From contig NZ_JAAHHT010000028.1 of NCBI RefSeq assembly GCF_010672085.1, positions 41,450 through 101,514 on the forward strand: a stretch of 60,065 bases of DNA. Direction: 5' to 3'. The stretch's first letter is position 1. The number at the start of each line of letters is the position of its first letter. The notes under the pieces are model-generated. The model saw only the letters and a program-made list of their open reading frames with translations. It had not been told where the DNA came from and did no database searches. Origin of the DNA: Okeania sp. SIO3I5. Lineage in GTDB: Bacteria; Cyanobacteriota; Cyanobacteriia; Cyanobacteriales; Microcoleaceae. Made by a program: the position numbers and the translations under genes. Shown piece by piece: positions 28,067-38,453 of the stretch.

Positions 28067-30573
28067 TTGGTGGTGGAATATTATGGTATATTTTTAGGTT
28101 GAGTAGTATTAGTGATGTTAACAAAGTTAGAAGTCAGAAGTCAGAAGTCAGAAGTTATTTTTGTAACGAGGATTTGAGTCCCGCTCCAAAAATATTTCGC
28201 CGAGCAAGGCGGGGTTTTAGACCCAATTATTTTGATAAATTAATCTACCATAAAAAATTTCTGGTGTCAAAAATTGTTAGTTTTATTACACAACAAAATT
28301 TTGGGGCTAGAAATTATAGATAAATCAAAGAATAGTATGCTACAAAAAGATAGATCGAACTTAGAAAAATTATTAACTAGCTATCAACTTGAGTCCATTG
28401 AGTTGTCAGTTTTTATAGCTCTAGTTAAAATCCCCCATAACTAGGACGTAGGATTGTTGAGTCGGAGTGAAAATCGCCATTACCGAATAATTAATAATTA
28501 AATAATTCAGCTTTATTAGCCTCCCCCTTTCAAGGGGAAAAAAATAAATTTTTTCCTTCTTGTTCAATCCTCTCCCTAAACCTTTTAGTCAACCTTGTCC
28601 CTAAGTAGTAGAGGCAATTCGCGTTTGCGCAGCATTCCGTAGGAAATCGCCCGTACAGGAGTCAGAATGAATAACTTTGATATCGTTCTTAGTTCATAAA
28701 TTATCGAATTTATCAAAAGAAAATCTATATGTAAATTCTTTAGTCTTGCCCTTATTATTCGTAACATTCTTTTTTAAAGCTTGGTATTACATGAATTTTC
28801 AAAATAGAGAATATATCTGAGCAGTAAGTATACAAATAATTTAGCTTAACTAGGTCAACGTTAAAAATTATTTTGATCACAAGGTAGTTAGGGGAGACAA
28901 ACCTTGGGTTAGTTACATACAAAGGACAGGTATGTTGAAGGGAAGAGATTTTTGAGCAACTTGATGTTTCATTACATACTGAGTTATTTTTGCGTCTTCT
29001 TAATTAGCTCCTGACTTCTATTAGACCTAAATGATTAACAGTAAGGGGGAATTTTCAATAGTAGAAATAAATTCTGGCCACAGCAAATTACGAAAGCATG
29101 TCCTCATACTACTAATTTGCTAAATATTTACTATAAATTCCAGTAATTGTTGTTACTAACAAATGTAGTTCTGTAATACCAAATTCAAACAAAGTAGTTA
29201 CTTATGAACCTGTGATTCTTGCATATAAGCCAATACTTTAGACCTCCTACCAATTGTAAAAATCAAACCTTTTTTACCGAATAATTAATAATTATTAATT
29301 AAATAATTCACCTGGAAAGTTTCCTCCTTTTAAGGGTAAAAGTGGTTGAGGGATAGATAAGTTACCTAACCAGATCCAATCTCCCCTTAAGAAATAATTT
29401 TTTTTCCTTTTCCTCTTAGTCAATCCTCTCCCTTTTTGGGATCTGCTTTATAAACATCTTTCTTAACATAAAACTTGGGCATTATAGACGAGTTATGTGT
29501 AAGTCTTGGAGCGGCTTTTTCTACAGAAAACAATCTACTTATTAATACATTATTTCATATTTCATAAATAAAAGTAGTTTTACCGAAATAATTAGATAAT
29601 TATTTAATTGTTTAATTATTAATTATTTCGGTAATTATTAATTGTTAATTGTTAAGTGCTAAAATACTTCTCTTTCCCTGTCCCCAGTAATCGTTGTTCC
29701 GTAACTGTAGCAATATTCACTCGAACTGATATAAAATTATTCAATCCAATTAGTATATCTTAAGTTTACAAATTACTGTGCTTGTGTTAATATCAGTAAT
29801 ACTTAAGTCAAAGTAGTTATATTGCTCAGTGTATACTTTCTATAATAGGGAGGCACATAAAAAAAATAACTACTTTTTTACCAGTACCAAATAATTGACA
29901 TTGTTCCAGATATCAGTAAGCTAAAAACTATCAAGCTTCCACTAGAGTTAGAGGGAAAGGTAGCAATACTCCATAACTATATGCAGATTACTCTACCAGT
30001 ATAATCAAGGGTTTGGCTCAATTATTGAATAAATTGAAGTGAAAAAAGTTACAATTTATTATATAGATAATATAGATCAAAAATCTAGATGAGAAAATTA
30101 TTGCTAAAAGTAATAAGTACGATCAAGACTACACCGATTTATAGTTATAAAAAAACTCAACTTAGATTTATTTTTTGATAAAAAAAATACGAAGAAAGAA
30201 AATTTAAAGTACAAATTTTAAGAATAGAATACCTCCTAAAAAACTTAATTATTTCCCTCAATCTAAAAAAAAAATAGAAAATTTGATGGGCAGAAAAAAC
30301 ACTAAAATGTAAATTATCTTAAGTATTTGAGCATAAAATAGGCTATGGATAGATATTAACCCCCTGTGGAAACGAGAAAAAGGTATGAATCAAAGCAGAT
30401 ATTGTTAAAGTTGGGGATGAGCAATACATAAAAGAGCAAAAGCAGATAAGTGAGACGACAAAGCTAGGAATTGCCAAATGAAAGATAAACATTAAAAAAA
30501 ATTAGGAGAAAAATACAAAAAATAGTCAAATGATATATAATAAAAATTACTACCAGATAGCTGAAATTGCTTT
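28067..30573. other. 2.5-kb gene-poor region upstream of ffh
   Basis: No supported gene or RNA was found. It includes GTCAGAA heptamers (28131-28153), TTAATTA-type runs (28480-28505, 29281-29305, 29590-29650) and dispersed repeat pieces. A TATAAT at 30536-30541 is a possible -10 for ffh, but no good -35 is seen. Confidence 0.5.
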
Positions 30574-32040
30574 ATGTTTGAAGCCCTTGCTGACCGCTTA
30601 GAAGTTGCCTGGAAAAAACTAAGGGGTCAAGACAAAATTACAGACTCCAATATCCAAGATGCCCTGCGAGAAGTACGTCGTGCCCTATTAGAGGCCGATG
30701 TAAACTTACAAGTTGTCAAAGACTTTATAGCTGAGGTTAGCACAAAGGCCGAAGGAGCAAATGTATTAACAGGAGTAAGACCAGACCAACAGTTCATCAA
30801 AATAGTCCATGATGAGCTAGTGCAGGTAATGGGAGAAAGCAACACTCCCTTAGCAAAAGTTGACCAACCGCCAACTATTGTGCTAATGGCAGGTTTACAG
30901 GGAACAGGAAAAACCACCGCCTCAGCCAAATTGGCCCTACATTTACGGAAGCAGAACCGGAGTGCTTTGCTAGTAGCTACTGATATATATAGACCCGCTG
31001 CTATTGACCAGTTAGTTACCCTGGGTAAACAGATAGATGTATCAGTATTTGAATTAGGCACAGATATAGATCCTGTAGAAATTGCTCAAAAAGGGGTAGA
31101 ACAGGCCAAAGCAGATGGTATAGATACAGTAATTATAGATACAGCAGGTCGGCTACAGATAGACGAAGATATGATGGCCGAACTAGCTAGAATTAAAGCA
31201 GCAGTTAAGCCTCAGGAGACCTTGCTAGTAGTAGACGCAATGACAGGTCAAGAGGCAGCAACATTGACCCGTACCTTCAACGATCAAATTGGGATAACAG
31301 GGGCTATCCTAACAAAAATGGACGGGGATACAAGAGGTGGGGCGGCTTTATCAGTCCGTCGAATTTCTGGTCAACCGATAAAATTTGTAGGGGTGGGAGA
31401 AAAAGTAGAAGCTCTGCAACCTTTCTACCCAGAAAGAATGGCTTCTCGGATTCTGGGGATGGGAGATGTACTGACCCTGGTAGAAAAGGCTAGTGAAGAT
31501 TTTGACATAGCTGATGCTGAAAAAATGCAAGAGAAAATTCTCTCAGCTAAGTTTGACTTTACTGACTTCCTGAAGCAAACGCGACTGATGAAAAATATGG
31601 GTTCCTTGGGAGGAATTATGAAATTAATTCCAGGAATGAATAAAATAAGTGATGATCAGTTGCAGCAGGGAGAAACTCAGCTAAAACGGTGTGAGTCTAT
31701 GATTAATTCTATGACACGCCAAGAGCGCCAAAACCCAGAACTTTTAGCAAAATCTCCTTCCCGACGACGACGTATTGCAGGTGGTTCAGGTTATGCTGAA
31801 AAAGATGTTAGTAAACTGGTGAGTGACTTCCAAAGAATGCGATCGCTGATGCAGCAAATGGGCCAAGGCGGAATGCCAGGAATGGGGATGCCCGGTATGC
31901 CTGGTATGGAAATGCCTGGTATGGGTATGCCCGGTATGCTAGGAGGTAAAACACCCCCAGGTTGGCGTAACCAGCAAGGTATGGGTAGTGGTAAAAAGAA
32001 AAAGAAGCAGAAAAAGAAAAAGGGGTTCGGGCAGCTTTAA
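30574..32040 (+). CDS. ffh: Signal recognition particle protein Ffh (SRP54)
   Basis: 488 residues. N domain (1-85), GTPase G domain with G1 GLQGTGKTT (about 108-116), DTAGRLQIDEDMM, TKMDGDTRGGAAL and the DARGG-like loop, then the M domain (about 300-440) that binds 4.5S RNA and signal peptides, and a Met/Gly-rich tail (GMPGMGMPGMPG) ending in a lysine run and GFGQL. It targets nascent membrane proteins co-translationally with FtsY. The tail is typical of cyanobacterial Ffh, so the C-terminus looks intact although a transposase gene begins 5 bases after the stop. Conserved partner rpsP is now 2.5 kb downstream because of nested insertions. Confidence 0.97.
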   Translation: MFEALADRLEVAWKKLRGQDKITDSNIQDALREVRRALLEADVNLQVVKDFIAEVSTKAEGANVLTGVRPDQQFIKIVHDELVQVMGESNTPLAKVDQPPTIVLMAGLQGTGKTTASAKLALHLRKQNRSALLVATDIYRPAAIDQLVTLGKQIDVSVFELGTDIDPVEIAQKGVEQAKADGIDTVIIDTAGRLQIDEDMMAELARIKAAVKPQETLLVVDAMTGQEAATLTRTFNDQIGITGAILTKMDGDTRGGAALSVRRISGQPIKFVGVGEKVEALQPFYPERMASRILGMGDVLTLVEKASEDFDIADAEKMQEKILSAKFDFTDFLKQTRLMKNMGSLGGIMKLIPGMNKISDDQLQQGETQLKRCESMINSMTRQERQNPELLAKSPSRRRRIAGGSGYAEKDVSKLVSDFQRMRSLMQQMGQGGMPGMGMPGMPGMEMPGMGMPGMLGGKTPPGWRNQQGMGSGKKKKKQKKKKGFGQL

Positions 32041-32045
32041 AAGAT

Positions 32046-33160
32046 ATGAAAGCAAGATACAAGTATAGAATATATCCGAACAATATTCAAAAAACAGCTT
32101 TAGCCAAATTATTTGGTTGTGCAAGAACAGTTTGGAATGATAGTCTAGGATATTGCAACGAGTTATATAGACAAGGTGAAAAAAAACCTAGTAATGGAGA
32201 ACTACAAAAACAGTTCATTACTCAATCTAAAAACACCAAGCATAGAGAATGGTTGTCAGAGGTTTCTAATATTCCATTAGAGCAATCGTTGAATGATTTA
32301 CATCAAGCTTATCAAAATTTTTTCAATAGTTGTGAAGGTAAGAGAAAAGGAAAAGCAGTTAAACCTCCTAGATTGAAGACCAAAAAATCAAGGCAATCTG
32401 CTAGATTTAGGGAAGGAGGTTTTAAAATTGAACCTCATAAAGTATATTTAGCTAAAGTTGGAAAAATCAAAATAATTTGGTCTAAAAAATTACCTACCGA
32501 GCCTAGTTCAGTAACAGTAATTAAAGATTCAGCTAATAGATATTTTTTAAGTTTTGTAGTAGAAATAAATTCTGAAACTTTAGCAAAAACTGATAACTTA
32601 GTTGGAATAGATTTAAGTATTAAAACTTTTGCTACATTCAGCAATGGTAAAAAGGTAGAGGTCCCAAAACCGTTAAAGAAAAAGATTAATAAGTAGCCTC
32701 TTTCAGAGGAGCTGCGCTAACGAAAGTTAAGTAAGTCTTTGTCTAAGAAAACTAGAGGGTCAAAACGCTATGAAAAAGCTAGACTAAAAATAGCTAAATT
32801 TCATGCCAAACTGAAAGATACAAGAACAGATTTTCTGCATAAATTATCTACTGAAATAATTCGTGAAAACCAAACAATTGTTTTAGAGGATTTGAATATT
32901 TCTGGAATGGTTTCTAACCCTAAATTATCTAGAGCTATTTCTGATTTAGATTGGAAAACATTGAGAATATTTCTAGAAGGAAAAGCAGAAAATATGGTCG
33001 CGATCTAATAGTAATTAGTCGTTGGGAACCTACAAATCAAACTTGCTCAAACTGTGGTTTCCGTGGTGGTAAATTAGAGAATGGCAATGCCTAAATTTTT
33101 GTGCAAAGTATGTATGATAGAGACCTAAACGGAGCAATAAATATATTAGTTGCCGGGGGG
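32046..33160 (+). pseudogene. tnpB: Decayed TnpB (IS200/IS605 orfB), interrupted
   Basis: N-terminal part 32046-32696 reads MKARYKYRIYPNNIQKTALA to VGIDLSIKTFATFSNG (RuvC-I). Stops and a frameshift follow near 32694-32740, then SKKTRGSKRYEKARLKIAK to IVLEDLNISGM (RuvC-II), another break near 33006, then a zinc-finger part (CSNCGFRGG) with further damage, and DRDLNGAINILVAGG (RuvC-III) where the younger element has inserted. The true C-terminus, STRSEFKLKQCAFV, is found after that element at 34425-34469 in frame. Not functional. Confidence 0.85.
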
Positions 33161-34424
33161 TTTGTAACTGTTGGCTAAAATCTGGTATTATATATAAAAA
33201 TCTGGGATTATCTGTTTTATGCTACTTGGATTCAAAACTGAACTACATCCAAATAATAAACAAAAAACCTTATTAGCTAAACACGCTGGTGTAGCCCGTC
33301 ACGCCTGGAATTGGGGTTTATGGCTGACTAGAAATATCCTTAATCACAATTCCACTAATCCTGAAAGTAAACTTAAATTTCCTACTGCTATTGACTTGCA
33401 TAAACTTCTAGTAGCAATGGTTAAACCGAAAAACTTCTGGTACTACGAGGTTTCTAAAACTGCACCTCAATATGCTTTGAGGTATTTGTCCGTTGCTTGG
33501 AAACGCTGCTTTAGCAAAGTGTCTGGTCAACCTAAATTTAAGAAAAAAGGCAGAAACGATAGTTTCACTTTAGATGGTTCAATTACAGTCGGTTTTAATC
33601 AGATAAAATTACCGAGAATTGGATGGATTAAAACTTCTGAAATTTTACCAGATCATGTTAATTTCAAGTCTGTAACTATTAGCAGGAAAGCAAACAGATG
33701 GTTTGTTAGTTTCAAGATAGAGAAAGAACCTCAAATTACACATAAATCAGTAGATGTTGTTGGTGTAGATTTAGGAGTAAAAGCAATAGCCACATTATCA
33801 ACTGGTGAAGTTTTTGTTGGTGCTAAGTCTTACCGAAAGCTTGAAGCAAAACTCTCTCGGTTGCAATATTTAAACCGACATAAAACTAAGTTCTCTAATA
33901 ATTGGAAGAAAGCTCAACTCAAAATAACTCAATTGCATAACAGGATAGCTAACATCAGAAAAGATACATTGCATAAACTTACTACTTACTTGGCTAAAAA
34001 TCACAGCCAGATAGTAATAGAAGACTTAAATGTATCAGGGATGATGGCTAATCACAAGCTAGCTAAGGCTGTTGCTGATATGGGTTTTTATGAGTTTCGT
34101 AGACAGTTAGGTTATAAGTGTGAGTTATATGGTTCTGAACTCATCATTGTAGATAGATGGTTTCCTAGCTCTAAAACTTGCTCTAAGTGTGGAACTGTTA
34201 AAGAGTCTCTCTTGTTATCAGAGCGCGTTTTCAATTGCGAATACTGCAATTTTAGTTGCGACCGAGACTTGAATGCAGCATTAAATTTAGCTATGGCGGG
34301 CAGTTCGTCCGTGACAGCCTGTGGACTGGATAACGCCGACGTTGCCAGTTTGAAGCAGGAATAGAACAGATTGTTTATAGAAAATCTTATGTTTATATAG
34401 ATAATCTTATGTTTCTAAGAACGG
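33161..34424 (+). mobile_element. TnpB element, copy 1, nested in the older element
   Basis: Compared with the copy at 36957-38221, identity starts at TTGTAACTGTTGGC (33162) and ends at TTTCTAAGAACGG (34424). The left flank is a run of six G. Excision rejoins GCC GGG GGG with TCA ACC CGC and restores the older TnpB frame, with no target duplication. The left end has a duplicated AAATCTGG(G)TATTAT-like motif. The guide-RNA scaffold of TnpB would cover the end of tnpB and 34365-34424. Confidence 0.85.
33219..34364 (+). CDS. tnpB: TnpB RNA-guided nuclease (copy 1)
   Basis: 381 residues with a complete TnpB layout: N-terminal helix-turn-helix/WED part (KHAGVARHAWNWGLWLT), RuvC-I VVGVDLGVKAIATL (D184), RuvC-II IVIEDLNVSGMM (E268), zinc finger C321/C324 and C340/C343, RuvC-III CDRDLNAALNLA (D350). 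TnpB uses a right-end RNA to cut DNA and preserve the element. It is about 90% identical to the protein at 37015-38160, so both moved recently. No TnpA accompanies it. Confidence 0.95.
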   Translation: MLLGFKTELHPNNKQKTLLAKHAGVARHAWNWGLWLTRNILNHNSTNPESKLKFPTAIDLHKLLVAMVKPKNFWYYEVSKTAPQYALRYLSVAWKRCFSKVSGQPKFKKKGRNDSFTLDGSITVGFNQIKLPRIGWIKTSEILPDHVNFKSVTISRKANRWFVSFKIEKEPQITHKSVDVVGVDLGVKAIATLSTGEVFVGAKSYRKLEAKLSRLQYLNRHKTKFSNNWKKAQLKITQLHNRIANIRKDTLHKLTTYLAKNHSQIVIEDLNVSGMMANHKLAKAVADMGFYEFRRQLGYKCELYGSELIIVDRWFPSSKTCSKCGTVKESLLLSERVFNCEYCNFSCDRDLNAALNLAMAGSSSVTACGLDNADVASLKQE

Positions 34425-34594
34425 TCAACCCGCTCTGAGTTCAAACTTAAACAATGTGCGTTTGTTTGATTTGAATGGATGAGAATCTCCTCGCCTTGAG
34501 GCAGGATGAGGATGTCAAAAGAAATATCGACAATGTTCCTAGATGACGATGAAATAATAGCTTATAATTCCAAAGAGGAGTATAATAACTCGAA

Positions 34595-35020
34595 ATGATC
34601 AAATTACGATTAAAGCGATATGGAAAAAAACGGGAGACTAGCTACCGGATAGTAGCAATGAATAGTAACTCCCGTCGTGACGGCCGTCCATTAGAAGAAC
34701 TCGGCTTTTATAACCCCAGAACAGATGAAACAAGATTAGATGTGCCAGCAATTACAAAACGCCTTGAACAAGGTGCCCAACCAACAGATACAGTGCGTAA
34801 CATATTGAAGAAAGCCAATGTCCTTGAATCATCCAGAATCGGAGTTAACACCCAAGCAAATGTATCAGTTTCCCATGCAGAATCAACAGAAGCCATTACC
34901 AATACTGAACCGATCCAAGCAACTGCCAATACTGAAATCAACGAAACCAGTGACAGTGAGTCAACTGCAACAGCAACAATTAACGAGTCTGAGGAACAAC
35001 CGCCAGTCAGTGAATCCTGA
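34595..35020 (+). CDS. rpsP: 30S ribosomal protein S16
   Basis: Residues 1-82 are S16 ([55 protein letters not shown]), a small-subunit assembly protein. A 58-residue acidic Ser/Thr/Glu-rich tail follows ([12 protein letters not shown]...), longer than in most bacteria. A GAGGAG site at 34573-34578 precedes the ATG. The stop overlaps the start of the KH gene, giving translational coupling. Normally follows ffh directly; here separated by the nested insertions. Confidence 0.96.
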   Translation: MIKLRLKRYGKKRETSYRIVAMNSNSRRDGRPLEELGFYNPRTDETRLDVPAITKRLEQGAQPTDTVRNILKKANVLESSRIGVNTQANVSVSHAESTEAITNTEPIQATANTEINETSDSESTATATINESEEQPPVSES

Positions 35021-35435
35021 TTATGCTGAAATAGTTAGGTGTCTAATTGAGCCATTTCTAGAGTCACCAGAGTCTTTACGAGTGGATTGTGAAGTTAACC
35101 CCCGGCAAGCAAAGGCATGGATTCGTCTGGCTTTTGATGAACCGGAAAAAGGGCGAGTCTATGGTCGTGGAGGACGTAATATCCAAGCGATTCGTACTGT
35201 GTTAGCAGCAGTAGCTCAAGCAGCAGATCAATCTGTACATTTGGAAATCTACGAAGACCAGCCAGATATACAACACTCTTATTATTCCGATTATCCAAGT
35301 AATCAAGAAGAGGGAGTATACGATAGAAGGATTATACCAAGTAGTCGCGTCCCTGAAAATAGACACAGACTATCTCGTCATCGTGGTACAACTCCAAGTC
35401 CAATTTTTAAAAGAAATGGACAAGGAATGACATAA
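35010..35435 (+). CDS. khpA: KH-domain RNA-binding protein (KhpA-like)
   Basis: Using GTG 35010 the product is 141 residues, starting [20 protein letters not shown], as in KhpA/YlqC proteins; it overlaps rpsP by 11 bases. The KH GxxG loop is in [21 protein letters not shown] (about 54-74). A hydrophilic R/S-rich tail of about 50 residues follows. KhpA binds RNA, often as a partner of KhpB, and sits beside rpsP in many bacteria. An open frame continues further upstream inside rpsP (to 34818), but that part resembles no KH protein. Confidence 0.85.
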   Translation: MNPDYAEIVRCLIEPFLESPESLRVDCEVNPRQAKAWIRLAFDEPEKGRVYGRGGRNIQAIRTVLAAVAQAADQSVHLEIYEDQPDIQHSYYSDYPSNQEEGVYDRRIIPSSRVPENRHRLSRHRGTTPSPIFKRNGQGMT

Positions 35436-35665
35436 AAATCATTACTAATGCCACCACTAATCTCGATCAGGAATAGTGGTGGCATTTCAGTTATGAGTTA
35501 TCAGTACCTCTATCTGAAGAGAGGCTTAAAATACTAAAGTTGATTTTTTTCGATCTCCTATCCTAGATCGAGACCTAATTTCTAGGTCAGTTTTGTTATG
35601 ACTTACTGTAGATTAGCTAATTCCAACAATTCAAGAATGATGATGGATCTGAGAAATATGCTGGC

Positions 35666-36619
35666 ATGACAGAGGCGGTAAAAATAGAATTGCCTAGTGT
35701 GGATAGCGCGATCGCTCTTTCTGGATATCAGGAAGAAAATATCAAATTATTGGCAAAGCACACAGGGGCAAATATTGTACTACGGGGACAAGAATTATTG
35801 ATAACTGGCACTGCAAGTCAAATTGAGCGATGCCAGAAAATCGTATATTCTTTAGAAAGCCTCTGGAAGCATGGCAAAACTATCACTGGGGTAGAAATTC
35901 TTACTGCTCGCCATGCTATTGAGACAAACCGTCAAGATGACCTGGAACAACTCCAACAAGATGTTCTGGCCAAAACCCGCCGGGGACTAGAAATTAGGGC
36001 TAAAACTTTTCGCCAAAGAAAATATGTCCAGGCTATTCGTAGCCATGATATGACTTTTTGTGTTGGACCTGCGGGGACTGGTAAAACGTTTTTGGGTGCT
36101 ATTATAGCAGTTCAAGCGCTTTTAGACAATCAATATGAACGGTTAATTTTAACGAGACCTGCTGTGGAGGCAGGAGAAAAGTTAGGATTTTTACCAGGAG
36201 ATTTGCAACAAAAAATTAATCCCTATTTGCGACCTTTATATGATGCTCTTTATGAATTAATTGAACCAGAAAAAGTGAATACTTTGATGGAAAAGGGAGT
36301 TATTGAAGTTGCACCTTTAGCTTATATGAGAGGTAGGACTTTGAATAATTCTTTTGTGATTCTTGATGAGGCTCAAAATACTACTCCTGCTCAGATGAAA
36401 ATGGTATTAACTCGTTTGGGTTTCCGTTCAAAAATGATAGTGACGGGGGATATTACTCAAACAGATTTACCTCTTAGTCAAAAGTCGGGATTATCTGTTG
36501 CGATGAAGATTTTACGGAATGTTGAAGGTATTTCTATTTGTGAACTATCTCAGGCAGATGTGGTACGACATCCTTTGGTGCAGAAAATAGTTGCTGCTTA
36601 TGAAGATTATGAAAAATAG
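35666..36619 (+). CDS. phoH: PhoH-like ATPase
   Basis: 317 residues. An N-terminal KH-like segment (GANIVLRGQELLITGTASQIERCQ) precedes the PhoH P-loop ATPase domain with Walker A CVGPAGTGKTFL (about 134-145), the VEAGEKLGFLPG segment, Walker B NSFVILDEAQNTT and MIVTGDITQTDLP. PhoH/YbeZ proteins work in RNA metabolism and ribosome maturation, usually near ybeY. Downstream of rpsP-khpA in cyanobacteria, giving an RNA/translation cluster. 230 bp separate it from khpA. Confidence 0.95.
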   Translation: MTEAVKIELPSVDSAIALSGYQEENIKLLAKHTGANIVLRGQELLITGTASQIERCQKIVYSLESLWKHGKTITGVEILTARHAIETNRQDDLEQLQQDVLAKTRRGLEIRAKTFRQRKYVQAIRSHDMTFCVGPAGTGKTFLGAIIAVQALLDNQYERLILTRPAVEAGEKLGFLPGDLQQKINPYLRPLYDALYELIEPEKVNTLMEKGVIEVAPLAYMRGRTLNNSFVILDEAQNTTPAQMKMVLTRLGFRSKMIVTGDITQTDLPLSQKSGLSVAMKILRNVEGISICELSQADVVRHPLVQKIVAAYEDYEK

Positions 36620-36956
36620 GTTTTTAGGAGTCAGGAGTCAGGAGTCAGGAGTTATAAAGGAGCTTTTTCTATGTCTTAAAAAGAAGAAATATCTAAAATC
36701 AACAAGGCCGAAAAATAAATAATCAAAATTTTATCTATGACTACTAATTTGAAAGATTTTTTAGAAGCTTGTGAACAACTTGGAACTTTACGTTTAATTG
36801 TGACAAGTAGTGCTGCGGTATTGGAAGTTAGGGGCAAAATTCAAAAGTTATTTTATGCTGAACTTCCTAAAGGTAAATATGCTAATATGCACGCTGATCT
36901 TTTTGAGTTTCATCTGAATATGGATCTGATTAAACAGGTAAAGTTTGAAACTGGGG

Positions 36957-38221
36957 CTTGTAACTGTTGGCTAAAATCTGGTATTATCTATAAAAATCTG
37001 GGATTATCTGTTGTATGTTACTAGGATTCAAAACTGAATTACAACCCACAAACCAGCAAAAAACGCTGCTAGCTAAACACGCTGGCGTGGCTCGTCACGC
37101 TTGGAATTGGGGATTATGGTTGACTAGGAACATCCTTAATCACAATTTCAATAATCCTAAAAGTAAACTATTTTTTCCTACTGCAATCGACCTGCATAAA
37201 CTTTTAGTAGCAATGGTTAAACCTAAAAACTATTGGTACTACGAGGTTTCTAAAACAGCGCCTCAATATGCTTTGAGGTATTTGTCCGTTGCTTGGAAAC
37301 GCTGTTTCACCAAAGTTTCTGGTCAACCTAAATTCAAGAAAAAAGGTAGGGATGATAGTTTTACTCTAGATGGCTCAATTACGGTCGGCTTTAATCACAT
37401 AAAATTACCAAGAATTGGATGGATAAAAACTTTTGAAATCTTGCCAGATCATGTTACTCCTAAATCTGTAACTATAACTAAAAAAGCTGATCGTTGGTTC
37501 ATTGGCTTCAAGATAGAAACAGAACCTCAAGTCACTGAGAAATCAGTTGACGTAGTTGGTGTTGATTTGGGTGTGAAATCACTAGCTACACTCTCAACTG
37601 GTGAAGTATTTCCAGGAGCTAAATCCTATAGAAAGTTAGAAGCTAAACTTTCTAGGTTGCAATACTTGAATCGACATAAAGTCAAGTTTTCTAATAACTG
37701 GAAAAAAGCACAGCTAAAAATAGCGAGACTACACACAAAGGTAGCTGACATTAGGAAAGATACATTGCATAAACTAACTACTTATTTGGCTAAAAACCAC
37801 AGCCAGATAGTAATAGAAGACCTAAATGTATCAGGCATGATGGCTAATCACAAGCTAGCTAAGGCTGTTGCTGATATGGGGTTTTATGAGTTTAGAAGAC
37901 AGTTAGAATATAAGTGTGACTTGTATGGTTCTGAGCTAATCATCGTTGATAGATGGTTTCCCAGTTCTAAAACTTGCAGTAGGTGTGGAACTGTTAAAGA
38001 GTCTCTGTCTTTGTCAGAAAGAGTGTTTAAGTGCGAACACTGCAATTTTAGCTGTGATCGAGATTTGAATGCAGCGTTAAATTTAGCTAGGGCGGTCAGT
38101 TCGACCGTGACAGCTTGCGGACTGGATAACGCCGACGTTGCCAGGTTGAAGCAGGAATAGAACAGATTATCAGCAAGAAGATCATAGATTTATGTAGATA
38201 ATCATAGGTTTCTAAGAACGG
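36957..38221 (+). mobile_element. TnpB element, copy 2
   Basis: Shares both ends with copy 1 (TTGTAACTGTTGGC at 36958; TTTCTAAGAACGG ending 38221). The left flank is ACTGGGG, again a G run; the right flank begins AAAACC after GG. No transposase gene. Boundaries come from comparison of the two copies. Confidence 0.85.
37015..38160 (+). CDS. tnpB: TnpB RNA-guided nuclease (copy 2)
   Basis: 381 residues, same layout and length as the copy at 33219-34364: GVDLGVKSLATL (RuvC-I), IVIEDLNVSGMM (RuvC-II), CSRCG and CEHC zinc finger, CDRDLNAALNLA (RuvC-III). All catalytic residues are present. The start is ATG 37015, 58 bp after the left end. The 3' end plus about 60 bases to 38221 should encode its guide-RNA scaffold, with the guide reading into the host gene remnant. 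Confidence 0.95.
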   Translation: MLLGFKTELQPTNQQKTLLAKHAGVARHAWNWGLWLTRNILNHNFNNPKSKLFFPTAIDLHKLLVAMVKPKNYWYYEVSKTAPQYALRYLSVAWKRCFTKVSGQPKFKKKGRDDSFTLDGSITVGFNHIKLPRIGWIKTFEILPDHVTPKSVTITKKADRWFIGFKIETEPQVTEKSVDVVGVDLGVKSLATLSTGEVFPGAKSYRKLEAKLSRLQYLNRHKVKFSNNWKKAQLKIARLHTKVADIRKDTLHKLTTYLAKNHSQIVIEDLNVSGMMANHKLAKAVADMGFYEFRRQLEYKCDLYGSELIIVDRWFPSSKTCSRCGTVKESLSLSERVFKCEHCNFSCDRDLNAALNLARAVSSTVTACGLDNADVARLKQE

Positions 38222-38453
38222 AAAACCTGGAGAGTATGAAGTTGGGCAGGTGGAAGCTTGGCAAGAGTTGAAGGAGAAATATGGTGAGGTTTGGGAACCT
38301 GTGCCAATGGAAAGTTTGGAATCTTGAGTTAATTTTTTGGCGTTGCATACAACAAAAAAAATGATAACCCTGTAGGGGCGTTGCATAACAAAAATGCGAA
38401 TGTCCCTACTTTGTGGTTGACTCAGATGAAGCGATCGCGGAGGAAATTGTGCA

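Larger units (their letters stand above)
32041..34518 (+). mobile_element. Older IS605-type TnpB element, decayed and interrupted
   Basis: The element carries the broken tnpB at 32046-33160 and resumes at 34425 after the younger insertion. Its right end is the hairpin-like GAATCTCCTCGCCTTGAGGC and GAGGATGTCAA ending at 34518, typical of cyanobacterial orfB elements. The left end cannot be placed: only 5 bases separate ffh from the tnpB start. Confidence 0.7.
36737..38328 (+). pseudogene. ChuX/HutX-like gene interrupted by a TnpB element
   Basis: 36737-36957 encodes MTTNLKDFLEACEQLGTLRL to LIKQVKFETG, the N-terminal half of the cyanobacterial ChuX/HutX-like family (heme utilisation or heme-binding fold). 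The C-terminal end KPGEYEVGQVEAWQELKEKY to PMESLES, TGA, lies after the element at 38225-38328. From memory of the family about 35 residues that should join FETG to GKPGEYE are absent, so a deletion accompanies the insertion. The gene cannot give a full product. Confidence 0.75.

Noticed and set aside
28051..28323. 90-codon frame upstream of the cNMP kinase
   Set aside because: Overlaps the kinase start on the opposite strand and runs through GTCAGAA heptamers. No family likeness.
28585..28767. 60-codon minus frame in the long gap before ffh
   Set aside because: Isolated, no ribosome site, composition of non-coding AT-rich DNA.
38337..38400. GGCGTTGCAT occurring twice, resembling the IS1 end
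   Set aside because: Only the first ten bases match the IS1 inverted repeat, both copies are in the same orientation, and no further element sequence is present.
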